Assembly (NCBI RefSeq): GCF_027789125.1
Contig: NZ_JAQFVF010000030.1
Span: forward strand, 1-64,000
DNA length: 64,000 bases
Origin: Paenibacillus aestuarii
GTDB lineage: Bacteria; Bacillota; Bacilli; Paenibacillales; NBRC-103111
Direction of reading: 5' to 3'
Numbering within the stretch: position 1 is the stretch's first letter; the number at the start of each line of letters is the position of its first letter. Positions 43,073 to 51,932 of this stretch are shown in pieces. The notes beneath the pieces are model-generated. The model searched no databases and was not told the DNA's origin. It was given only the letters and a program-made list of their open reading frames with translations. A program made the translations under genes and the position numbers.

Positions 43073-44398
43073 ATGAAGAAATGGGCCTCACTTTCCATTG
43101 TTAGTATGCTTTTATTAAGCGCCTGCGGGGGCAACGTGCAAACGGCAGCGACGGATAGCGGTAAAAAAGACACCGGCGGCACTGAGCCGAAACAGACGGC
43201 GCAAGCGTCATCCGGCGAGAAGAAAAAGCTTTCCTTTTGGTATATCGAAACGGGGCAAAGAAAGGAATTAATTGAAGCTACGGTTCAAAAGTTCATGCAG
43301 CAAAATCCGGATGTGGAAGTCGAAGCGGTGCAAATTCCGAACGACGCCTATAAAACCAAGCTGTCTGTAGCAATGGGCGGCGGCAGTCCGCCGGATGTGT
43401 TCCACTCCTGGGGAGGCGGCTGGCTGAAGCAGTTTGTATCCGCTAACCAAGTGCTGGATCTCACGGGCAAAGTGAACAGCGATTCCTACGTTCCTGCAGC
43501 GATAGGCGCAGCTACGTTTAATTCCAAGATCTATGGAGCTCCACTGGCGATGTCGGTTGTTCCAATGTTCTATAACAAGGAAATTTTCGCCAAATATCAG
43601 CTGCAGCCACCGAAAACGTATGATGAATTCCTGGCGATTATCGACAAGCTGAAGAAAGAAAATATTATTCCCATCGCCATGGCGAATAAAACGAAGTGGC
43701 CGGCCGCCTTCTACCTCATGTACTTTGCCGAGAAGCTTGCAGGACCGCAAATTTTCTCGGAGGCGTTTGAACGCACAGGCCGTACTTTCGACGATCCGGC
43801 TTACGTAAAGGCCGGTGAAATGATTCAGGATCTGGTCAAGCGTGGCGCGTTTAACCCGGGCTTTAACGGACTGACTTATGACACGGGGCAATCCCGCCAG
43901 CTGCTCTATACGGGAAAAGCGGCCATGGAAATGCAGACCGCCTCTTATGTCAATAACGTGCGCAATGAAGCGCCGGATTTTGAAAAGAAGCTGGGCATGT
44001 TCCCATTCCCTGAGATTCCAGGCGGAAAGGGGAACATCTCCAACGTCGTCGGTGGCGTCTCCCCGGTCTTCTCCGTGGCAGCCAAGTCCAAATATCCGGA
44101 TAAAGCCGTCGAGCTTGTCAAAATGTTAACGTCCCAAGAGCTGGCGCAGCAGTTCACCGATAAAACGAGCGCGATCTCTGCGGTGAAAGGCGTGGAATAT
44201 AAAGACCCGTTTGCTATTCAACTGAACGATATGCTGAGCAAGGCAGGGTACTTGCAGACATTCTATGATCAAACTTTGCCGCCGGATCTGGCTGAGCTGC
44301 ACAAAGATACGACGCAAGCGTTGTTTGGGGAAACGATGACACCAGCGGAGGCGGCCAAACAGATGGAAGCCAAAGCGAAAGAGATTTTGAAGAAGTAG
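43073..44398 (+). CDS. CUT1 ABC transporter sugar-binding lipoprotein
   Basis: A 441-residue extracellular solute-binding protein family 1 lipoprotein. The signal peptide ends in the lipobox LLSAC (Cys near residue 18), followed by a Gly/Ser/Thr-rich linker. The mature domain has the typical KKLSFWYIETGQRKELIEA beginning and PDVFHSWGGGW near residue 104. It would hand an oligosaccharide or sugar to the two permeases encoded next. GGGGAG is about 8 bases before ATG 43073. A hairpin after the gene (44417-44449) probably raises its level over the permeases. Confidence 0.92.
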   Translation: MKKWASLSIVSMLLLSACGGNVQTAATDSGKKDTGGTEPKQTAQASSGEKKKLSFWYIETGQRKELIEATVQKFMQQNPDVEVEAVQIPNDAYKTKLSVAMGGGSPPDVFHSWGGGWLKQFVSANQVLDLTGKVNSDSYVPAAIGAATFNSKIYGAPLAMSVVPMFYNKEIFAKYQLQPPKTYDEFLAIIDKLKKENIIPIAMANKTKWPAAFYLMYFAEKLAGPQIFSEAFERTGRTFDDPAYVKAGEMIQDLVKRGAFNPGFNGLTYDTGQSRQLLYTGKAAMEMQTASYVNNVRNEAPDFEKKLGMFPFPEIPGGKGNISNVVGGVSPVFSVAAKSKYPDKAVELVKMLTSQELAQQFTDKTSAISAVKGVEYKDPFAIQLNDMLSKAGYLQTFYDQTLPPDLAELHKDTTQALFGETMTPAEAAKQMEAKAKEILKK

Positions 44399-44416
44399 TT
44401 CGAAAAGAACGATCAC

Positions 44417-44449
44417 TCGGAGGGAAGGGAGAGCTAGCCTTCCTTCCGA
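44417..44449 (+). other. intercistronic hairpin after the binding-protein gene
   Basis: TCGGAGGGAAGG and CCTTCCTTCCGA form a 12-bp stem with one G-U pair and no T-run. Such hairpins protect upstream mRNA or dampen downstream expression. Confidence 0.65.
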
Positions 44450-44486
44450 TGATTTAGATTCAGCTGAACGGAGGTAGACCGAGGGG

Positions 44487-45425
44487 ATGAACAGCTTAGC
44501 AGAAAAACGTACCGGCCAAGTGGAGCTCCAGAAAGCCGTTCCATCGCGCAAACATAAGCATACGGCTTTTATTATCGGATTTATCGGTCCGGCCTTACTT
44601 ATTTATCTGACATATGTCATATTTCCAATCTTTTCAACGTTCTATTACAGTATGTTTCATTGGAGTGGTATCGAATCGAACAAAACCTTTATTCTCTTCG
44701 ATAACTATATCAAGCTGATGGCGGACTCCGTTTTTTGGAAAACGGTTCTGAACAACTTGCTGTTGGTCGTCGCCTCCATTTTTACGCAGCTACCGTTGGG
44801 ACTCGCTATGGCACTGCTGCTCATGGCCCCGATCAAAGGCATTCGCCTGTTCCGTACCGTGTATTTCATGCCGCTGCTGATGTCTACCGTCGCGCTAGGT
44901 ATCTTGTGGACGTTTATTTACGATCCGACGATGGGGATTATTAATCAGGCGCTGGAGCTTCTGGGGCTTCAATCATGGCAGATGGGTTGGCTCGGGGACT
45001 CCAAGACTGCATTCCTTGCTGTAATCGTTACGATTTGCTGGCAATTTACACCGTTTTACATGATCTTATTCCGGGCGGCGATTTCCGGGATTCCGGAGGA
45101 AATTTATGAATCGGCCAAAATCGACGGCGCAAGCGGCTGGAAGCAGTTTTGGCGCATCACACTGCCTTTATTGAAGCCGACCATTGTCACGTCCTCGGTT
45201 CTATCCGTGATCGGATCGCTCAAATATTTTGATTTGATCTATGTCATGACCGAAGGCGGTCCGGACAGCAGCACAGAACTGATGGCTACCTACATGTACA
45301 AGCAAGCATTTGCTAAGTTCAACATGGGCTATGCGAGCACGATTTCGTTCACGATGTTTGTCATCTCGTTAATCGTCGCCATCTTCATACTCACAGCGGA
45401 TAAGAACAGAGCTCAAGCGTCGTAA
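44487..45425 (+). CDS. sugar ABC transporter permease (MalF type)
   Basis: A 312-residue permease with six membrane helices and the binding-protein-dependent transport motif, seen as EIYESAKIDGASGWKQFWRI near residues 205-224 (the EAA loop that contacts the ATPase). It pairs with the next permease to form the channel. GGAGGT lies upstream of ATG 44487. No ATPase gene is in the operon, so a shared MsmX-type ATPase encoded elsewhere is expected. Confidence 0.92.
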   Translation: MNSLAEKRTGQVELQKAVPSRKHKHTAFIIGFIGPALLIYLTYVIFPIFSTFYYSMFHWSGIESNKTFILFDNYIKLMADSVFWKTVLNNLLLVVASIFTQLPLGLAMALLLMAPIKGIRLFRTVYFMPLLMSTVALGILWTFIYDPTMGIINQALELLGLQSWQMGWLGDSKTAFLAVIVTICWQFTPFYMILFRAAISGIPEEIYESAKIDGASGWKQFWRITLPLLKPTIVTSSVLSVIGSLKYFDLIYVMTEGGPDSSTELMATYMYKQAFAKFNMGYASTISFTMFVISLIVAIFILTADKNRAQAS

Positions 45426-45445
45426 CAAGGGGAGGAGGACAGCGA

Positions 45446-46273
45446 GTGACTGCGGTAAATTCAATTCAACGCGTAGGTCTTTATGTGATTGCTATTCTTG
45501 TGCTAGTTGTCACAGGATATCCTTTCATCTATATGGTGGCTACTTCTTTAAAAACGCAGCCGGAATTTTTTGAACATCCTGTTTCACTGCTGCCCAAGTT
45601 CAATTTTGAAAACTATGCCCTCGTTTTTAAACTGGGGATCGATACATATTTTCTCAACAGTGTCATCGTCTCGCTCATCTGTGTAACAGCCATCATCTAT
45701 CTGTCAGCGATGATCAGCTTTCCGTTAGTGCGCATGCGCTTTAAGTTGAATCGGCCGATATTCTACTTGTTTCTGGCCGGCATGATGATTCCCGTGCATA
45801 CGACATTGATTCCGATTTATATGCTCACTAAACAGATCGGATTATACGATTCAATGTGGGCGCTCGTCGGCCCTTACATCGCTTTCAGTTTGCCGATTTC
45901 GGTCATTATTCTTACGCAATTTATTCAAGAAATTCCGAAAGAGCTGGACGAGGCGGCTGTCATGGATGGTGCTAACCCTGCGCGCCTGTTCTGGAGCATC
46001 GTATTTCCTTTGTTAAGCCCGGCACTTGCGACGATTGCCATCTATAACTTCATTCATATCTGGAATGAGTTTGTCTTTGGTCTCGTCCTGATTACGACAC
46101 CGGCAAAGATGACCCTCCCGCTCGGATTGAAAGCTTTCTACGGGGAATTCTCCGTGAATATTCCCGGCATTATGGCGACGCTTACGCTTGGCTCACTACC
46201 TCTGATGATTGCTTATTTTCTCGCTCAAGAAAAAGTGGTTAGCGGATTGTCGGCTGGCGCCGTCAAAGGATAG
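45446..46273 (+). CDS. sugar ABC transporter permease (MalG type)
   Basis: A 275-residue permease with six helices. The EAA loop is ELDEAAVMDGANPARLFWSI near residues 169-188, and the C-terminal SGLSAGAVKG ending is typical of the MalG group. The start is GTG 45446, about 8 bases after GGGGAGGAGG. It is the second half of the CUT1 channel. The histidine kinase gene follows within 100 bases on the same strand. Confidence 0.92.
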   Translation: MTAVNSIQRVGLYVIAILVLVVTGYPFIYMVATSLKTQPEFFEHPVSLLPKFNFENYALVFKLGIDTYFLNSVIVSLICVTAIIYLSAMISFPLVRMRFKLNRPIFYLFLAGMMIPVHTTLIPIYMLTKQIGLYDSMWALVGPYIAFSLPISVIILTQFIQEIPKELDEAAVMDGANPARLFWSIVFPLLSPALATIAIYNFIHIWNEFVFGLVLITTPAKMTLPLGLKAFYGEFSVNIPGIMATLTLGSLPLMIAYFLAQEKVVSGLSAGAVKG

Positions 46274-46368
46274 GATATATTTTACTGCGTACTTCCGAAA
46301 AGGTAGTGCGCTATTTCTATTCTTACTTTATAGTCATAAGAAAGCAGCAAGTCGTTAAGGAGTGGCCC

Positions 46369-48168
46369 ATGTACAAGCTTATTGACAGACTGCGTTTAAA
46401 CCGGACGCGTGTGCAAATATCACTCAGCTTTTTGTTTGTGATGGCTGTGGTGATCTCCTTGAGCGGAGGATTGCTTTATAAATCTACAACAGCGCTTTTT
46501 ATTCAAAATACGGAGGGCTACTTGGGGGAGACGGCCAAGCAAGCCAGTGCTAGGGTAGATGCCGTATTGTCGCAGGTGGATACGATTAGTTTGCAAGTCG
46601 TGATGGACGCGCGAATTCAATCGCTTTTATACCGCTCTAAGCAGGGGCTGCAAATTCCCATCGACCAAAAGCTGTCCGTCCGCCCTGTCATTGATCAACT
46701 TGTCGCCTTGTCTTGGATAATCAAAGACATTGCTATTTACTCCGTCAATGATCCGTTCTACCCCTTGGCGAATCGCCAGTTGGACGATATCATCGGTAAC
46801 GATCCGCTAACGATCAGCAGACTAAAGGCGGGACAGCTAGTGTTCACAGGCACCGATCCCCAGGATGACCAAGTGCTGCTGGCGGTTCGGCAAATCCGGC
46901 TGGAGCGGGATCATCTTTCTCCTGGCGGCTATGTTGTGATTAAAGTGATGAAATCGCTCGTCGATTTTTTTAATGAGGATTTTTCCTCGATAAAAGGCGG
47001 CAGCATGCATCTCTATGACCATAACAAGCTGTTGATAGCCTCGACCATGCCGTCTATGCTGATCGACAGGAATTTAAATGTGGGCACCCAGTCGGAGACG
47101 GATGGCATGTACCCCCGGCTGCAGATCAATGGCAGCGATTATTTGCATATTATCGAGCATTCCCGGCAGTTTAACTGGTCGATTCATATTTTGGTGCCGA
47201 TCAGCACGATTACGGAGAAATCAGTTGTGCTGAAGCAGGTGCTGTTGTTTGCACTGGCAGCGGGTGGCATCGTGTTCATCGGACTTCTGTGGGTAGTGTC
47301 CAGGATGATTACCCGGCCCATCGGGCACCTGCGCAAAAAAATGCGCAGCGTTCATTTTGCACTGCCCACGATGAATGAAGTCACTTATTTTAATTATGAG
47401 ATGAACGATTTGAATGCGGCGTATAACAAGCTGGTCCGGGAAATTAATGAGCTGGTTGAGACGGTTTATGAGAAGGAAAGGCTCAAAAATCAGGCGGAGA
47501 TCAAAATGCTGCAAGCGCAAATTCATCCTCATTTTTTATTTAATACGCTAGAAGCGCTTTATTGGACATTGCGGGACAAACAAGATGCGGAGAGCGCAGA
47601 TCTTGTGTTCCATCTGTCCAAGCTGTTCCGATATTCCATCAAGCATTCCGAGGGAGATGATTGGGTGGAATTGAGCAGCGAAGTCGAGCATTGCCGCAGA
47701 TATTTGGAAATTATGAAATTCCGGATGGGCGACCGCTTATCTTGGGATATCCGAATGGAGTCCGACTTCAAGATGATCCGTATTCCCAAACTTCTGATTC
47801 AACCGCTGGTGGAGAATGCGATTCAACATGGCATCGAGCCTAAGGTACAAGGCGGCTCCATTGTACTGAATGTGAGACGAGTTGAAAGCGAGGGAGCTGT
47901 CTATCTGCAGATTAAGGTCAAGGATGATGGAGAAGGGATGGCCCAGGAGGATGTCGAGCTGCTGACGAAACGCTTGGCGAAAGCTGGGACCTTGCGCACG
48001 ACAGGAGGCGGCATCGGCCTGACGAATGTGAAATCCCGTGTCATGCTGCATTATCCGGACAGAGGCGGGCTCACCTTGAGCAGCAGAAAAGGATGGGGGA
48101 CGGAAGTTAGCATATATCTCCCGTATGAGGGGTTGAACGATGATGAAGCTGCACGTGCTAATCGCTGA
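46369..48168 (+). CDS. YesM-family sensor histidine kinase
   Basis: A 599-residue membrane kinase. Helices at about residues 13-35 and 285-308 enclose a 250-residue extracellular sensor domain. HAMP follows, then the His-kinase domain with the phospho-acceptor in QIHPHFLFNTLEALYW (about 387) and the GHKL ATPase with ENAIQHGIEPKVQGG and GGGIGLTNVKSR. AAGGAG lies 6 bases before ATG 46369; an in-frame extension to 46306 has no ribosome site. It overlaps the response regulator gene by 29 bases and lies between a sugar transporter and a second binding lipoprotein. Confidence 0.92.
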   Translation: MYKLIDRLRLNRTRVQISLSFLFVMAVVISLSGGLLYKSTTALFIQNTEGYLGETAKQASARVDAVLSQVDTISLQVVMDARIQSLLYRSKQGLQIPIDQKLSVRPVIDQLVALSWIIKDIAIYSVNDPFYPLANRQLDDIIGNDPLTISRLKAGQLVFTGTDPQDDQVLLAVRQIRLERDHLSPGGYVVIKVMKSLVDFFNEDFSSIKGGSMHLYDHNKLLIASTMPSMLIDRNLNVGTQSETDGMYPRLQINGSDYLHIIEHSRQFNWSIHILVPISTITEKSVVLKQVLLFALAAGGIVFIGLLWVVSRMITRPIGHLRKKMRSVHFALPTMNEVTYFNYEMNDLNAAYNKLVREINELVETVYEKERLKNQAEIKMLQAQIHPHFLFNTLEALYWTLRDKQDAESADLVFHLSKLFRYSIKHSEGDDWVELSSEVEHCRRYLEIMKFRMGDRLSWDIRMESDFKMIRIPKLLIQPLVENAIQHGIEPKVQGGSIVLNVRRVESEGAVYLQIKVKDDGEGMAQEDVELLTKRLAKAGTLRTTGGGIGLTNVKSRVMLHYPDRGGLTLSSRKGWGTEVSIYLPYEGLNDDEAARANR

Positions 48169-48916
48169 GGATGAGCTCCCTACCCGGAGAGGCGTCTTCA
48201 ACGCGCTACAGCAATATTCGCAAGGGGAGTGGCATATTCACGCTGTTGAGAACGGGCTGGAGGCCTTGGACTATGCGCTTCGCCATCCGGTCGATTTGCT
48301 GATTACCGATATTCGGATGCCTGGATTAACCGGCATTCAGCTCTTGGAGAAGCTGAAGATGGAGGGCCAAGCCATCGTTTCTATGCTGCTGACAGGGTAT
48401 GCCGAGTTTGAGTACGCCAGAGCCGCCATGAAATTCGGCGCGATCAATTACATCCTCAAACCGTTCGACCACGAGAGCTTGCTGACAGCCGTTCAGGCGG
48501 CGTGTGAAGAGATTCTCGTTCGTCAGCGCCAGCAGGATGTACAGCAGGCGGAAGCGGAGAACGAGGAAGAGGCGCTGGCTGCGAAGATTCGGAACGAGTC
48601 GATTCGCAAGGCGCTAGCCTATATTACAGCCGAGCTGCACCGTCCGACACTGAGCATTAAGGATGTAGCGGATCATATTCATCTCAATCCGAGCTATACA
48701 TCTGTGCTGTTTAAAGAGGAGACGAAAATTACGTTCAGCGAATTCGTCAACCGAAGCCGGCTGCGGCGAGCTAAATCGCTGCTACATGCCACCGACAAGA
48801 AAATTTATGAAATCGCGGATTGCGTCGGCTTTTCATCTTCCAAATACTTCGTGCAAGTGTTTCGGGATGTTGAAGGCATGACACCGAATCAATACCGGAA
48901 TCATCATGCTGAATAG
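48140..48916 (+). CDS. YesN-type response regulator (REC plus AraC helix-turn-helix)
   Basis: A 258-residue response regulator. The receiver domain has the acidic pair AEDE at the start, phospho-acceptor Asp in LLITDIRMPG (about residue 58) and KPFDHES near 110. The C-terminal 100 residues are an AraC-type double helix-turn-helix (LNPSYTSVLFKEETKITFSEF; SSSKYFVQVFRDVEGMTPNQY). The start overlaps the kinase stop, showing coupling. It most likely activates the transporter operon at 43007. Confidence 0.92.
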   Translation: MMKLHVLIAEDELPTRRGVFNALQQYSQGEWHIHAVENGLEALDYALRHPVDLLITDIRMPGLTGIQLLEKLKMEGQAIVSMLLTGYAEFEYARAAMKFGAINYILKPFDHESLLTAVQAACEEILVRQRQQDVQQAEAENEEEALAAKIRNESIRKALAYITAELHRPTLSIKDVADHIHLNPSYTSVLFKEETKITFSEFVNRSRLRRAKSLLHATDKKIYEIADCVGFSSSKYFVQVFRDVEGMTPNQYRNHHAE

Positions 48917-48940
48917 CAAGATAAGGGGGGTTCCTGGGTA

Positions 48941-50227
48941 ATGCGCTTCCTATGTGTATGGCTAATTAGCTGTTTGTTGGCGGTATTCAGTGCCGGCTGC
49001 ATGTCCTTCCGTCCTTCGGAAAATCAAGCTCTTCCGACTGCCACGCCCCCAGTAAAAATTACGATATGGGCTCAGGAGACCAAGGATCCCCGGCAAGTAT
49101 CTTTGCAAGAGAGCATTCAGAAATTTAATCAAGCGCATACGGATATGCAAATTGTCCCTTTTTACTACGAGTCGGAGACGTATAAAAATAAACTAAGAGT
49201 CGCCGTGGTCTCGGGAAACATGCCAGATCTGTTTTATTTCTGGACCGGGGATAACTTCAAGCAGTTGGTTCAATCCCGAGTGGCTGCGGATTTGAACGGT
49301 TTATTGGAAGCCCACCCCGATTATAAGCAGCAATTTGCCCAAGATGCTTTGCAAAGCACCTCCTATGAGGGTCATGTGTACGGGATCCCTTATGCGGTGC
49401 GTCATGTGGTGATGTGGTATAACAAATCTTTATTTCAAGAGAATGGCCTGACACCGCCCTCCACCTGGAATGAACTGTTGAACATCGTAAAGGTCCTATC
49501 CAACAAAGGAATTACGCCGGTTGCGGCGGCTGGCAAGGAGCGCTGGCCCTTGCTTCATTGGTTCGCCTATTTGTCCAACCGCTTAGGTGGCGATGAGCCG
49601 ATGCAGCGCGTCCTGAAGCGGGAGTCTTTGACCGATCCGAGCTTTATCGAGGCCGGGCTGCGATTCCACGAGCTCGTTAAAAAGAAGGCGTTTGCCCCGT
49701 CATTCCTCGGCATGGATGTGACAGCTGCGGAACGCATGTTCTTGTCCGGCAAAGCTGCCATGTACTTGGAGGGCGATTGGACGGCCGGCAAATTGTTCAG
49801 CTACAATGACTACAGCACGGATGTTGGCTACTTCCGCTTCCCGACGGTTGACGGCAAGGGTGATCCGACCCAATACTATGGAGGGTATTCCTCCGGCTGG
49901 GCCATTTCGGCTGGAAGCCATCATATGCAGGAGGCTTTTGAGGTGCTGAGCTTTTTGACAAGCGCAGAGGAAAACATGCGGCTCGCAGAGAACAGCGGCA
50001 CCATCTCACCCATTCACAATTTGCAAATCTCAAAGACGAATACGATACCTGCTTTATATGACTATATGCAGTTTATCGAGCGGGATCCTACGGGCTATTT
50101 CGGATATTATGATCAGCAAATGGATGATGGCAGGGCACAGCAGCTGCTGGATGCGGTAATCACCTTCGCCGGTGAAGAGGAGATGAGCCGGCAAGATATC
50201 GAAGCCGTATTAGCGAATATTCGATAA
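48941..50227 (+). CDS. second sugar-binding lipoprotein, possible sensory receptor
   Basis: A 428-residue family 1 solute-binding lipoprotein with lipobox FSAGC near residue 20. The mature part begins VKITIWAQETKDP and has GNMPDLFYFWTGDN near residue 91. It lies after the two-component pair rather than beside the permeases, and no further permeases follow. A role as extracellular ligand sensor for the YesM kinase is suggested; it could instead be an alternative receptor for the same transporter. A terminator follows directly. Confidence 0.88.
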   Translation: MRFLCVWLISCLLAVFSAGCMSFRPSENQALPTATPPVKITIWAQETKDPRQVSLQESIQKFNQAHTDMQIVPFYYESETYKNKLRVAVVSGNMPDLFYFWTGDNFKQLVQSRVAADLNGLLEAHPDYKQQFAQDALQSTSYEGHVYGIPYAVRHVVMWYNKSLFQENGLTPPSTWNELLNIVKVLSNKGITPVAAAGKERWPLLHWFAYLSNRLGGDEPMQRVLKRESLTDPSFIEAGLRFHELVKKKAFAPSFLGMDVTAAERMFLSGKAAMYLEGDWTAGKLFSYNDYSTDVGYFRFPTVDGKGDPTQYYGGYSSGWAISAGSHHMQEAFEVLSFLTSAEENMRLAENSGTISPIHNLQISKTNTIPALYDYMQFIERDPTGYFGYYDQQMDDGRAQQLLDAVITFAGEEEMSRQDIEAVLANIR

Positions 50228-50230
50228 AAA

Positions 50231-50266
50231 AAGAACGCTTTGCGCCGCATGTGCGCAAAGCGTTTT
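50231..50266. terminator. terminator after the CUT1/two-component operon
   Basis: AACGCTTTGCGC and GCGCAAAGCGTT form a 12-bp stem, with A's on the left and TTT on the right; it may also serve the minus-strand 55-codon gene. Confidence 0.88.
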
Positions 50267-50298
50267 AATCATTTTTGCCGTTTTCTATGTAGATGCAG

Positions 50299-50466
50299 CT
50301 ATCTATAAACGCCGCATTTTTTTGCGAGTGTAGGCCATGTTGCGACGAACATGTTTTCCCATCTGTCCTCGGGCAGCACTCTGATCCATCTGGCGATTTG
50401 ATCCAAGCCCATCTCGCATAGTGTGTTCATAACTTCTTCTTTTTCGCATGTTTTTGTTGCCAACAT
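50299..50466 (-). CDS. 55-residue protein of unknown function
   Basis: ATG at 50466 lies 6 bases after GAGGTGG, and the frame ends with TAG at 50299. The peptide starts MLATKTCEKEEVMNTLCEMG and contains QIARWIRVLPEDRWENMF. It has three cysteines, is amphipathic and shows no signal peptide or membrane helix. The strong ribosome site and the flanking terminator support a real gene. I recognise no family. Confidence 0.55.
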   Translation of the reverse strand: MLATKTCEKEEVMNTLCEMGLDQIARWIRVLPEDRWENMFVATWPTLAKKCGVYR

Positions 50467-50561
50467 CCTTAACCACCTCAGTCAGTCGTATTCAAACAAT
50501 TATGTATATGCGCCAAATTGAAAATATGTTCCACCTGCTGGAAAGGCATGTGTGTTTGGTG

Positions 50562-51932
50562 TCATTTTTTTTGTGAATCCTTCAAATCTTTGGGCAAAAT
50601 CGGTTGCGCAGCCTGTAGCACTTCGTCCAGCTTCCCCTCGGGAACCTCCTTGTCTCCATACCGGGCTTGGTTATAAGCCTCCGTAATCGCATGAACCGCC
50701 TGCGTGGGGATGTGAAAGCGGTCTTCATGCACCAGCTCCTGCCTGTTCTCGTTAGGCGTCAACGTTCGATTATAGGTGTACCCGCGTACTGAGGCATGAT
50801 CGACTAAGAGAGCATACAAATAGCGGATACGTTCACGGTTGTCGGTCAACTCCGACCACTTGATGCGTCGATCCTTATGGCGCAGAGCTTTCGCTGTCAG
50901 CCGCCTCCACCATGCCTCTCGAGCGGACTTCCAGTCAATTAGGCTTTCCTTTTCATCGGTGAAATTGGCCGTTTCTATTTGCTGCTGGTTCATCCGCGTT
51001 TGTTGCAGCAGTCTGTGAATCAAGCGGCGAACTACGGGAGCCAGTTTGGTGACGATGAAATAAATCGCGAAACCAATAACGGCCGCAATGAAAACATAGG
51101 CGAGAGCGATCTTCGCATACTCCCAAAACGTATCCCACCAGGAGGGCTCAGACTTCGCAGGAGGCAGCGGCGGGAACGGCTGCTGCATCGGCGCGTCGGG
51201 CTGTGGAGGCTCGGGAGGCGAATCGGAATGAAGCAATCGGAACAGCCAGATGAAAAAAGCGTGCAGCATGTCGGACAGGAACTGCTTCAGCTTCTGGAAG
51301 TAAGCGACAGCGGCGATTACGGCCAGGAGTACGATGAGCCACAAGCGGCCGGCTCTGCGCACGGAGCCTGACAAGGCCGCGTCAGCGTGTTCGGCGCTTG
51401 CCAGCGTAGCCCGCAGCAGCTGCATGCGATTGAGCGTAAATACAGTAATTGCCAAAGTGCAGAACCCGAGGCCGTTCATCCAGCCGATCCACGCGTGATA
51501 ATCACCCATACGCCCCATGATGGGAACAACAATAAAATTAAGGCAAATGGCGATGGCAAACAAGTGAATCGGGAATAGGTTGAGCGAGATGTCTTTGGCA
51601 TAGCGGTTACCGCGATAAACAGCCCACACGCCAGGCAGGGCACAGACCCAACCGTGCCAGTCGTTACCGTGAAAGAGACAGGAGAGACCATAGGCAGCGG
51701 CCAGAGCAAACAAATATTCATAAAGCCGCTTGGTCAACAGTCGTGTTGTTGCGCCTGCATAGCCTGCTATGTAGGAAAGCAGGTATTGCAGAAGAGTCGA
51801 GGCCAGCGGTGTGCCGGCTGCTTGAACTTGTAGAATGACGACGAGCGGAAAATAAAGGGTTAGCTCGGCCGCTCCCCATAACAGGGTGAGTCCTAATCCG
51901 TAAAGCCACTGTTTAGCGTCGGTTGACCGCAT
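50562..51932 (-). CDS. DUF4129 domain membrane protein
   Basis: A 456-residue membrane protein with about five helices in the first 220 residues, a Pro-rich extracellular loop (SPPEPPQPDAPMQQPFPP), one more helix near 285 and a cytoplasmic C-terminal DUF4129 domain (DNRERIRYLYALLVDHASVRGYTYN). In Bacillales such proteins sit with DUF58 and MoxR genes. Here the start overlaps the DUF58 gene by 20 bases. Function is unknown; the usual partner transglutaminase gene is absent. Confidence 0.82.
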   Translation of the reverse strand: MRSTDAKQWLYGLGLTLLWGAAELTLYFPLVVILQVQAAGTPLASTLLQYLLSYIAGYAGATTRLLTKRLYEYLFALAAAYGLSCLFHGNDWHGWVCALPGVWAVYRGNRYAKDISLNLFPIHLFAIAICLNFIVVPIMGRMGDYHAWIGWMNGLGFCTLAITVFTLNRMQLLRATLASAEHADAALSGSVRRAGRLWLIVLLAVIAAVAYFQKLKQFLSDMLHAFFIWLFRLLHSDSPPEPPQPDAPMQQPFPPLPPAKSEPSWWDTFWEYAKIALAYVFIAAVIGFAIYFIVTKLAPVVRRLIHRLLQQTRMNQQQIETANFTDEKESLIDWKSAREAWWRRLTAKALRHKDRRIKWSELTDNRERIRYLYALLVDHASVRGYTYNRTLTPNENRQELVHEDRFHIPTQAVHAITEAYNQARYGDKEVPEGKLDEVLQAAQPILPKDLKDSQKK

